Assembly: GCA_039029915.1 (NCBI GenBank)
Contig: JBCCFD010000227.1
Location: 1 to 12,105 of the forward strand
Origin: QQUD01 sp039029915
GTDB taxonomy: Bacteria > Chloroflexota > Anaerolineae > Promineifilales > Promineifilaceae
Direction: 5' to 3'
DNA length: 12,105 nt
This document shows, one piece after another, positions 5,921 through 12,105 of the stretch. The notes under the pieces were generated by a model. It did no database searches, was not told the origin of the DNA, and worked only from the letters and a program-made list of their open reading frames with translations. The translations under genes and the position numbers were made by a program. Within the stretch, counting starts at the first letter, position 1. Each line of letters begins with the position of its first letter.

Positions 5921-8605
5921 CTACCCTTCTATTCCTTTCAACAAAGCACGGCCGATTTTTTCAGCCTCGGCCACGGTTTGATTTCCCTCAAGTATCAGAA
6001 CGACAAAATAATCTAAATTATTGATAGTTTTTGTCCCAAGATACCAGCTGTCCCGCTGGCTTTCTCCAGAAACGGCCGTTCCTGAAAACTCGACAACCTG
6101 ATCCTCAGTTTGCGGCAGGCGTTCCTGCACGGCTGTCATATCAACTAGGTTTGGTGATTCAGTTTCTTCAATCGCGGGTGTTGGGATATCGAACCAGGTA
6201 CCGTCAGAATGTTGAGCCTGCAACACAATTTGCATCTTTGGCAAACGGCCGTTGTTCATTAGCATCATCCAAGCCCGACCAAGTGTTAATGGGGTAAGGG
6301 TTAATGTATCTTGCCCAATGGCTGCCAAAGCTGGGGATTCAATCTCAGAAACGGTCGTTGTTTCCAAAGGAATCGGTAGCGCAATGGATTGCGTCAAGCC
6401 AAAAAACGCATACGTTTGCTCAATACCCATTGTGTTGAGCTGATGTCCAAGCTGGTGCATCGGATTTGGGCAACGCCCGTGGAGGACAGCTTCCCAACTG
6501 TCAATATCAGACCGCGTTTCCTGACATTGTAATATTTCTTTATCAAGCGTTACGGGCAGAGTGGCATTGGGGACAGGCTGGTTAATGACCACGCTGTTTT
6601 GATTAACGGCCGTTGCTAAGATGAACGGTTGTAAAATCATCCCCGGTTGATAGAGGCCTTGGGTCGTTCGATTAAGCAAGGGTGCGTTCTCGTCTTCAAT
6701 TAATGCATCAAACTGATCGTCTAGCAGGTTCGGATCGTGGCTTGGCAAACTAACCATGCTCAAGATTTCAGCCAGATTTTCCTCTTTGTCAAGCTGGAAA
6801 AGAATAAGCCCGCCACTTTGCTCAGCCATTAACCGATGTGCCAACTGTTGATTCTCAGCATCTAGCGTCAGCCTAATGTTGTTGCCAACGGCGGGGCGAT
6901 GCAAAATTGATTCGTTCCAAAAGCGGAAAAATTGTGAGTAAGGCGCCTGACTGAGACTCAAATTATACCCATCTTCAATGCCCGCAGTGCCGTGACGAAA
7001 GCTGTAATACCCCACAGCTGGACCGATATTTGGCAGTGGATATTCTCTGGTTAGCAAGTTGCCTTCTCCCGTTGTCTCGGCAAGCAAAACGCCGTTTCGA
7101 TCGACAATGCTGCCACGCTGAACGCGCAGGGCTGTTTCTACTTGTCGAGGATTGTCGTCGCGGATCAAAATGGTGCCAGCCTGAGCAACAGACCAATAAA
7201 GTAGGCTAAGTCCAATCAGGGCAAATGTGCTGAGCAGGATGATATGAAGCTGCCGTAAATGCTTTTGTGCTTTGGTTAAGGGAACGGCCATATGTCCTGC
7301 CTCTTGGGCGTGACAAGATAGATAGAGCAGTAAGCCAAGCATCATGTGGCTAACGAGCATGGAGCTGCCACCATAGCTTACAAAGGGCAGCGTGACCCCT
7401 GTGAGCGGCAATAGCTTTGTGACCCCTCCCATAATGAGTATGGCCTGAATGCTAATCAAGATGGTGATGCCTGTAGCAAGGTAGCGGTGAAACGGCCGTT
7501 TGGCTCGTAAGCCAATCATCAAACCTCGGTGCATTAGCAAAACAAAGCAAAATAAAACCGTTAAACTGCCAATTAAGCCCCATTCTTCACCGATGGCGGC
7601 GAAGACGAAGTCAGAATGAACAACTGGAATATAACCAGGGAATCCCTGCCCAATCCCTTGTCCAAAAATACCCCCTGAAGCGAACGCATACAGGGACTGT
7701 ACAATTTGGAATGCCCGTCCATCCGCATCGGGCCATGGATTGACCCAGGCATCGACTCGCAGCGCGACCACATCAAACCAAAAATAGGCAAAAATCCCAG
7801 CGACAATAAGCAAACAAAACCCAGCTAGCAGATAAAGTTTGCGTCCGGTTGCCACATAGAAGAGAGATAAAAACAGCAAAAAGAAAAGAGTCGCTGCGCC
7901 AAGGTCCCTTTGCCAGACGAGCATGAGCATACAAAATCCACCCATTACGGTGATAGGGGCCAATAGGTTTAAGATGTTATTTTGCCGATTGAGCAAGGTT
8001 TGCTCATCAAAAAAGCTGGCTAAAAAGATAACAAGCAGCAGTTTAAGTAGCTCTGAAGGCTGAAAAAAGACAGGGATTGAAAACGGGAGTTGGAGCCAAT
8101 AGTTTGCCGTCGTCGCTCCAGATGGATTTACGCCAAAAATAAATGTAGTGCCCAGTAAAAAAATACCGATGATAAGCAGAGTGTAGCGGTAACGCCGTAA
8201 CCAATTGAGATTTTTAGGTAGGAGGGTGATAACGAGAATAACGGCCGTTCCTAAAATAACCCAAGCAATCTGACGACTCAAAAAATTTACTGCCAAGCGA
8301 TCAACCATCAGAATACCCCATCCCGTTAGAAGCATTAATACGGCGAGGATATAGGGGTCAAATTTAGGTTTTAAATAAGCGAGGAGCCCAATCGTGATGA
8401 TGTAACCGATAAGCCAAATCAGAGGGCCAATTAGATGGAACCAGGCGATTCGTCCTTCGACAACAATTGACAGACTGATAGCATTTGAGAAAACAAATAA
8501 TGCCGAAACCAAGCCCAGCATCATAGCCACGCGACCAGAACGCCCAAGAGGACGTCCGAAAAGATGGATTGATTTGGTTGATGTGTTAAGTGAAAAAATG
8601 GTCAT
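5921..8605 (-). CDS. SEDS glycosyltransferase (RodA/FtsW) fused to a PbpA-like PBP with degenerate transpeptidase domain
   Basis: The protein has 894 residues. Residues about 28-430 are a polytopic SEDS domain, which polymerises lipid II into glycan strands. Its hallmarks are present: FQPSELLKL (181-189), WQRDLGAA (Asp234), GGIFGQGIGQG (311-321), the HSDFVFAAIGEE loop whose Asp332 aligns with the essential Asp of RodA/FtsW, and FVSYGGSS (408-415). After a cytosolic linker and one more TM (about 453-473) comes a class B PBP half: VQRGSIVDRNG (495-505) is the pedestal hallmark, GYYSFRHGTAGIEDGYN resembles actinobacterial PbpA, and about 590-894 is the transpeptidase fold. The active site is broken: YxPGSTFK reads YQPGMILQ (Met656, Gln659), the SxN region reads GRCPNP, and KTGT reads FSGT (840-843). 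Start: ATG at 8605, without a clear Shine-Dalgarno. It is last in the operon after the bactofilin-like and MTAP genes. Confidence 0.9.
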   Translation of the reverse strand: MTIFSLNTSTKSIHLFGRPLGRSGRVAMMLGLVSALFVFSNAISLSIVVEGRIAWFHLIGPLIWLIGYIITIGLLAYLKPKFDPYILAVLMLLTGWGILMVDRLAVNFLSRQIAWVILGTAVILVITLLPKNLNWLRRYRYTLLIIGIFLLGTTFIFGVNPSGATTANYWLQLPFSIPVFFQPSELLKLLLVIFLASFFDEQTLLNRQNNILNLLAPITVMGGFCMLMLVWQRDLGAATLFFLLFLSLFYVATGRKLYLLAGFCLLIVAGIFAYFWFDVVALRVDAWVNPWPDADGRAFQIVQSLYAFASGGIFGQGIGQGFPGYIPVVHSDFVFAAIGEEWGLIGSLTVLFCFVLLMHRGLMIGLRAKRPFHRYLATGITILISIQAILIMGGVTKLLPLTGVTLPFVSYGGSSMLVSHMMLGLLLYLSCHAQEAGHMAVPLTKAQKHLRQLHIILLSTFALIGLSLLYWSVAQAGTILIRDDNPRQVETALRVQRGSIVDRNGVLLAETTGEGNLLTREYPLPNIGPAVGYYSFRHGTAGIEDGYNLSLSQAPYSQFFRFWNESILHRPAVGNNIRLTLDAENQQLAHRLMAEQSGGLILFQLDKEENLAEILSMVSLPSHDPNLLDDQFDALIEDENAPLLNRTTQGLYQPGMILQPFILATAVNQNSVVINQPVPNATLPVTLDKEILQCQETRSDIDSWEAVLHGRCPNPMHQLGHQLNTMGIEQTYAFFGLTQSIALPIPLETTTVSEIESPALAAIGQDTLTLTPLTLGRAWMMLMNNGRLPKMQIVLQAQHSDGTWFDIPTPAIEETESPNLVDMTAVQERLPQTEDQVVEFSGTAVSGESQRDSWYLGTKTINNLDYFVVLILEGNQTVAEAEKIGRALLKGIEG

Positions 8606-8650
8606 GGAAGGATCAAGCCAACCGTGATGCTCGCGAAGTTTACCAAAAAA

Positions 8651-9520
8651 TCATGCGTAATATTTGCCAACTATTGGGTTTAAATCTTCAAGAAGCTGAG
8701 GAGGAATCTTTGCAGGGTCTGTAATCAGAGCATCCTTGAGCGCGGTGTGAGCGGTCATTTCACTGGCCCAGCTGTCGTAGGCTTGCACCATCAGCCGGAT
8801 TGCTTCTTGGGCAACGGTTGTGTTTTGCTGCAAAATTTTAATCACCATTTCAACGGTGACAGGGTCTTCTGATTCATGCCACACGTCATAATCGGTTACG
8901 TGCGCCATGCAGGCATACGCCATCTCGGCTTCTCGAGCAAGATACGCTTCAGGACTTGCCGTCATGCCAATAATGCCCATGCCCCACTGTCGGAAAAGGT
9001 TTGATTCTCCTCTCGTGCTAAATCGAGGACCCTCAATGGTTATAAAGGTGGCTCCCTTGTGGACAGTGCCGCCCGCTTCCGCTACATATTTTGCCATCGC
9101 ATTGCTTAATTCGGCTGAAAATGGGTCGGCCACACCAACGTGAGCCACTAACCCCTTTCTGAAAAAACTATTGATGCGTTTTCCTTTTGTAAAGTCAACG
9201 ATCTGATCTGGAATAACAATATGCCCTGGTGCAAATTCCTCTTTCAGTGAGCCGCAGGCACTGATTGACAAAAGATATTTGACCCCGAGTGTTTTTAAGG
9301 CATAAATGTTTGCGTTATAGGGAACGTCACTGGGAGTGAGGAAATGACCGCGGCCATGACGGGGCACAAACGCAATTTTTTGATCGTAAAGCGTTCCAAC
9401 CGTGATTGTGTCAGAGGGTTTGCCAAAAGGAGTGTCAATTTCGACCTCTTCTACGTTCATCAACCCTGCCATTTGGTATAAACCACTGCCACCAATGACT
9501 CCGATATTCACGTTTTCCAT
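8651..9520 (-). CDS. mtnP: S-methyl-5'-thioadenosine phosphorylase
   Basis: The protein has 289 residues, the usual size. The enzyme cleaves 5'-methylthioadenosine with phosphate to adenine and 5-methylthioribose-1-phosphate, recycling the by-product of polyamine synthesis; it is cytosolic and trimeric in the family. Visible motifs: GVIGGSGLY (7-15), RHGRGH (54-59, phosphate site), PYNANIYALK, SACGSL (87-92), IEGPRFSTRGES (162-173), GMTASPEAYLAREAEM (185-200) and TDYDVWHE (209-216). The Asp210/Asp212 pair in TDYD is the adenine-recognition pair that separates MTAP from guanosine/inosine-type PNP. The ATG at 9520 has AAGGTGA (9535-9529) 8 bases ahead and lies 3 bases past the stop of the upstream scaffold gene, so translation is probably coupled. 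Its job has no obvious link to the wall genes on both sides; co-transcription may be incidental. Confidence 0.95.
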   Translation of the reverse strand: MENVNIGVIGGSGLYQMAGLMNVEEVEIDTPFGKPSDTITVGTLYDQKIAFVPRHGRGHFLTPSDVPYNANIYALKTLGVKYLLSISACGSLKEEFAPGHIVIPDQIVDFTKGKRINSFFRKGLVAHVGVADPFSAELSNAMAKYVAEAGGTVHKGATFITIEGPRFSTRGESNLFRQWGMGIIGMTASPEAYLAREAEMAYACMAHVTDYDVWHESEDPVTVEMVIKILQQNTTVAQEAIRLMVQAYDSWASEMTAHTALKDALITDPAKIPPQLLEDLNPIVGKYYA

Positions 9521-9523
9521 TTT

Positions 9524-11152
9524 CTAATTCACCTTCATTTGTAACTTTTTGATGTGCACGGCCGCTTTTTCACGAAATAGTTTGAATTCAGCCTTCTGTT
9601 TTTTAATGATTACAGCCGCTTTTTTCAATTGAAGCTCACGTTCCACTAATCGTTCTTGAATTTCAGCGAGATGTTGACTTTGTTTTTCTATCGCATCGAG
9701 ATGATATTTTAAATCCACTTCGTTCGCTTCAAGCTGATTTTTAGAAACAAGCAGTTGTTCATTGGCGGCTTCTAGCTGTCCGTTTAACGTGCTAATTTCC
9801 TCAATTTGCTTTTCAACCGTTTCATTAATGTGGACGCCTTCCGTATGGATCGACCCGTTCATCTCATTGAGTTCAGCCTTTAGCTGATTGATCTGTTGCA
9901 GTCGATTTTGCAGATTAAGCTGGAACCAAACTCTTTGGTCCTGCTGTTCTTGGGTGATTTCAAGCAGAACATGCTCTAATTGAGCCATTCTTTGGCTTGC
10001 TTCATCGATATAAACTTCGCTGGCTGCTTCGTTGGCAACATACCCTTCATCTGAACGGAAATTTTCAAGCTCCCCTCTCACCTGCTGCCATTCTTCTTCT
10101 GCCTTGATTTTTTGATCTTTCAAAACTTCTATCTGATTTTCGTTTGTTTCCTGCTGGAAGTTTAGGGTTGCAATTTCATCTTCAAGCTTTTTGGCTTTTT
10201 GCTCCGTTACTTCAGCGAGCTCTTGCCACCTTTCTAAAGATTCTTGCAGCTCAGAAGAGTGCTGCAGGCTGCCTTTCATGGCCTCTTCTACATTTTGAAT
10301 TTGAGATTTAAGGGCGCTGATCTCCAGATTGGCGCTTGTTAAGTCGTCAATTAACCCCTTGTTTTCGTTATCAAGATTATTTTTCTTTTCGTTAAGCTTT
10401 TGATATTCAGCTTTGATCTCGTCTTGGCTAGTTTGCAGGTCGCTGATTTGTTCCCGAGTTAGCTCAAGTTCAGCCTGGTGCCGTTCAAGCTGGGCCACTT
10501 TTTGCTCTAAGGTTTCCTTAGTTTCGGTTAACTCGGTTGTTAGGCGACCGCTTTCGGATTGAAACGATTGGAGTTGAGTTGTGAGATCTGCAATGGACTC
10601 TGACGAACCACCAGCCACTTCTTTGATCCGCGCTTCAAAAGTCTGTTCAATTTCCGCCCTGGCGGCGTGAGCACTGGCGGCTTCAGCCTGCAGGAGGTGA
10701 AACGCGCTAATGTCCTGTTTTTCTCGGTTAGCAAGTAGTTCACTGTCAACGTTTTCAGGCAGCAAGCTTTCTAGCTCGCTTTTGTCGTCTTCAGGAATTT
10801 GCCCCTTTTCTTGGAGGGAAACGGCCGTATGTTCATCTACCGAACTGACCCAGCCTTGAATCCGCCCGCCCGGTTCCATTTCAAAACCAACGACGAACAG
10901 ATCTCCCCAAATTTGTCCAGTTGATTTGATATCAGCATGATTGGCCACAAGCGTGCCGCAAAGTAAGCCAGCAACGACCACCTTCGGTGCAAATATATTG
11001 CCCACAACCGTGCTACCCTCTGGGATAAATACAGGCAAGTTAGGTGAATGGATATCTCCTAAATGATAGCCACTGACCTCATTCCACTCTTCATGCCTTC
11101 TGAAGAAGGAAAGAATACGGGTGCTTAAACCTGCCTGATTTTCTTCGGACAT
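9524..11152 (-). CDS. Bactofilin-like domain fused to a long coiled coil; candidate cytoskeletal scaffold
   Basis: The protein has 542 residues from the ATG at 11152. After a short basic-aromatic start (TRILSFFRRHEEW), residues about 38-103 show the turn-by-turn pattern of a bactofilin beta-helix (IPEGSTVVGNI, KVVVAGLLCGTLVA, ADIKSTGQIWGDLFVVG, MEPGGRIQGWVS). Residues about 150-535 are almost pure Glu/Gln/Leu/Lys heptad sequence, predicted to be a long coiled coil, ending in a basic stretch (LKKAAVIIKKQKAEFKLFREK). Bactofilins polymerise without nucleotide and recruit wall enzymes; that role here is inferred. Being first in the operon with the SEDS-PBP gene supports a wall or shape function. 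There is no signal peptide, so it is cytosolic. An open frame continues upstream to 11332 but would overlap the divergent nucleotidyltransferase gene and adds sequence unlike the domain, so it is rejected as the start. Confidence 0.82.
   Translation of the reverse strand: MSEENQAGLSTRILSFFRRHEEWNEVSGYHLGDIHSPNLPVFIPEGSTVVGNIFAPKVVVAGLLCGTLVANHADIKSTGQIWGDLFVVGFEMEPGGRIQGWVSSVDEHTAVSLQEKGQIPEDDKSELESLLPENVDSELLANREKQDISAFHLLQAEAASAHAARAEIEQTFEARIKEVAGGSSESIADLTTQLQSFQSESGRLTTELTETKETLEQKVAQLERHQAELELTREQISDLQTSQDEIKAEYQKLNEKKNNLDNENKGLIDDLTSANLEISALKSQIQNVEEAMKGSLQHSSELQESLERWQELAEVTEQKAKKLEDEIATLNFQQETNENQIEVLKDQKIKAEEEWQQVRGELENFRSDEGYVANEAASEVYIDEASQRMAQLEHVLLEITQEQQDQRVWFQLNLQNRLQQINQLKAELNEMNGSIHTEGVHINETVEKQIEEISTLNGQLEAANEQLLVSKNQLEANEVDLKYHLDAIEKQSQHLAEIQERLVERELQLKKAAVIIKKQKAEFKLFREKAAVHIKKLQMKVN
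9529..9535 (-). promoter_or_regulatory. Ribosome binding site of mtnP inside the scaffold gene end
   Basis: AAGGTGA on the minus strand lies 8 bases ahead of the mtnP ATG and overlaps the last codons of the upstream gene (TAG-AAA-ATG junction), supporting coupled translation. Confidence 0.65.
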
Positions 11153-11154
11153 AT

Positions 11155-11163
11155 TGTTATTAT
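11155..11163 (+). promoter_or_regulatory. Extended -10 box for the nucleotidyltransferase gene, overlapping the operon -10
   Basis: TGTTATTAT fits TGn plus TATTAT (5 of 6) on the plus strand, giving a leader of about 40 bases. It covers the same bases as the minus-strand TATAAT, so the two promoters would exclude each other if both are used. Confidence 0.4.
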
Positions 11164-11187
11164 AGCGTTGAGATGATGATTGCACAT
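11159..11187 (-). promoter_or_regulatory. Operon promoter with leaderless start
   Basis: A perfect TATAAT (11164 to 11159) lies only 6 bases ahead of the ATG at 11152. With normal spacing, transcription would begin at or next to that ATG, and no Shine-Dalgarno is visible, so a leaderless mRNA is predicted. The -35 match is poor (TGTGCA, 16-base spacer, 3 of 6). Confidence 0.5.
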
Positions 11188-11210
11188 AAGAAAAGGGGTG
11201 AAAATTCCAT

Positions 11211-11918
11211 ATGAAACCATCTATTAATGTTCCGACTCGTGCCTTAGTGCTGGCGGCTGGGCGGGGAAAGCGGTTACGGCCGTATACTGACACCACACCT
11301 AAACCACTTTTGCCCATTAACGGCCGTCCCACGCTCGATTTTATTTTGGAGAGCCTGACAAATGCTGGTGTTACAAATGTAGCCTTTGTGGTACATCACC
11401 TCGGTGAGCAAATTAAAACCTATGTGGATGATGGCACTCAGTGGGGGATTACACCAACCTTTTTTGATCAAGAGGAGATGCTAGGGACGGGCCATGCCGT
11501 GAAAACGGCCGCTTCCTTTTTAACCGAACCCGCATACCTACTGGCCGCCGATTATATCTTGCCGCCCAATTATCTTTTAGATCTTCGACAGAAGTATCTT
11601 GATACTAAAACGGAATTAGCCGTCAGTCTTAAAAAATTAAATCCAGACGAGATGATTGGTAGAAGCAGTGTACGCTTTGGTGAGGACAACCTAATAACGG
11701 AAATTGTTGAAAAACCGGCTCCCGGACAGGCACCAAGCCAAATTGGCGCCTCACTAATTTACATTTTGCCGCCCCAGATTCGCCAATTTATCAATAGCCT
11801 CAGCCTCACACAAAGAGGAGAATATGAAATTCAGCAGGCCATTAATCAAATGTTGCGCTCTGGTTACACCATGTGTGGCCTCGTTCAAGAACCACCCGAG
11901 GAATGGAAACCAACGTAA
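11211..11918 (+). CDS. Sugar-1-phosphate nucleotidyltransferase
   Basis: The protein has 235 residues and a GT-A nucleotidyltransferase fold. These enzymes join a sugar-1-phosphate to an NTP to make an NDP-sugar for wall, capsule or glycan synthesis. The signature LAAGRGKRLRPYTDTTPKPLLP (14-35) supplies the NTP-binding loop with Arg18/Arg23 and Lys31. LGTGHAV (91-97) resembles the base/ribose-binding loop of GlmU-type enzymes. LLAADY (110-115) holds the metal-binding Asp114, and ITEIVEKP gives the Glu-Lys pair of the sugar pocket. There is no left-handed beta-helix acyltransferase tail, so it is not a full GlmU. The length matches compact enzymes of the MurU / RmlA-like / mannose-1-phosphate group; sugar and nucleotide cannot be assigned. 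The ATG at 11211 has GGTGA (11197-11201) 9 bases ahead. It is divergent from the scaffold/SEDS-PBP operon. Confidence 0.88.
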   Translation: MKPSINVPTRALVLAAGRGKRLRPYTDTTPKPLLPINGRPTLDFILESLTNAGVTNVAFVVHHLGEQIKTYVDDGTQWGITPTFFDQEEMLGTGHAVKTAASFLTEPAYLLAADYILPPNYLLDLRQKYLDTKTELAVSLKKLNPDEMIGRSSVRFGEDNLITEIVEKPAPGQAPSQIGASLIYILPPQIRQFINSLSLTQRGEYEIQQAINQMLRSGYTMCGLVQEPPEEWKPT

Positions 11919-11959
11919 CACTTGTTATGTCACCTAACCTTTGATACACTGCAGAAAAT

Positions 11960-12105
11960 ATGTCAAAACCAGTTCGCAGTTTATTGTTAGTGGTCTCATT
12001 ATTTATCTTACTTATTTTAGTAAGCTCTGCTAGGCACTCATTAGCTTTTCAGCCGCCCGTTTCAGGGTATGGCATAGCGGAAATTAAAGGCCCCGTCTCG
12101 TTCAC
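11960..12105 (+). CDS. Exported protein, N-terminal fragment cut by window edge
   Basis: An ATG at 11960 opens a frame that runs off the window after 48 residues. It begins MSKPVRSLLLV, followed by a hydrophobic core (VVSLFILLILVSS) and ARHSLAFQPP, a signal-peptide-like start with possible cleavage after SLA. Too little is present to name a family. It lies 41 bases past the nucleotidyltransferase stop in the same direction and may be co-transcribed. No clear Shine-Dalgarno is visible ahead of the ATG. Confidence 0.65.
   Translation, partial: MSKPVRSLLLVVSLFILLILVSSARHSLAFQPPVSGYGIAEIKGPVSF

Larger units (their letters stand above)
103..11327. repeat. Dispersed palindromic octamer ACGGCCGT, 12 copies
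   Basis: Exact copies start at 103, 696, 1515, 4653, 6072, 6245, 6606, 7492, 8241, 10821, 11276 and 11320. The usual flanks extend it to AACGGCCGTT. All twelve lie inside genes on either strand. One-mismatch relatives include 5948, 6351, 7284, 9558 and 11505. None occurs in the intergenic regions, and the lipoprotein and mtnP genes have no exact copy. Confidence 0.85.

Noticed and set aside
6031..6443. Two plus-strand open frames opposite the end of the SEDS-PBP gene
   Set aside because: They lie fully inside a recognisable gene on the other strand, with no motif or ribosome site.
5921..8605. Reading the SEDS-PBP gene as a frameshifted or decaying pseudogene
   Set aside because: The frame is open for 894 residues, the SEDS motifs and pedestal motif are intact, and base use does not change along the gene. 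The loss is restricted to the transpeptidase active-site motifs, which fits a pseudoenzyme better than decay.
11153..11332. N-terminal extension of the scaffold protein by 60 residues to a start at 11332
   Set aside because: It would overlap the well-supported divergent nucleotidyltransferase gene, including its NTP-binding signature, and the added residues look like antisense of that gene. The ATG at 11152 begins a sensible protein.

Overview
The window (about 45% GC) reads as an ordinary chromosomal region of an environmental bacterium, most likely a filamentous Chloroflexota of the Anaerolineae type. The lineage is an inference from protein style: a two-pass membrane protein with a Thr/Pro linker and a C-terminal Ig-like domain, a Glu/Met-rich lipoprotein, and a RodA/FtsW protein fused to a PbpA-like protein. 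No rRNA, tRNA, CRISPR array or insertion sequence was seen. Eight complete genes and two edge-truncated genes are supported.

Layout. (1) 2-466 (+): C-terminal part of an unrecognised polytopic membrane protein, meeting stop-to-stop with (2) 467-1246 (-), the two-pass Thr/Pro-linker protein. (3) 1364-2236 (-): a complete XerC/XerD-type tyrosine recombinase with a terminator behind it and a 725-base AT-rich gene-free region in front. That region holds hairpins, direct repeats, a strong bidirectional terminator and weak dif-like palindromes. (4) 2962-3624 (-): an acidic lipoprotein with a duplicated segment, divergent from (5) htpG (Hsp90) at 3955-5838 (+). htpG has a plausible sigma-70-type promoter overlapped by a small inverted repeat. 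(6) 5921-11152 (-): a three-gene operon read right to left: a bactofilin-like/coiled-coil scaffold protein, MTA phosphorylase (3-base gap), and an 894-aa SEDS-PBP fusion (45-base gap). It shares a large hairpin terminator with convergent htpG. (7) 11211-11918 (+): a sugar-phosphate nucleotidyltransferase, divergent from the operon. (8) 11960 to the end (+): the start of an exported protein.

The most unusual unit is the operon at 5921-11152. It joins a probable cytoskeletal scaffold to a single-chain glycan polymerase/PBP in which all three transpeptidase motifs are degenerate (Ser to Met, Lys to Gln, KTGT to FSGT), while the SEDS polymerase residues are kept. This predicts a peptidoglycan polymerase with a built-in non-catalytic PBP partner, possibly positioned by the bactofilin-like protein. 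The scaffold gene appears to be transcribed leaderless from a TATAAT box that overlaps an oppositely directed -10 box for the nucleotidyltransferase gene.

The second signal is genome-style rather than gene-level. The palindromic octamer ACGGCCGT occurs 12 times, all inside genes, in all three codon phases and usually flanked as AACGGCCGTT. Roughly 0.1 copies would be expected by chance.
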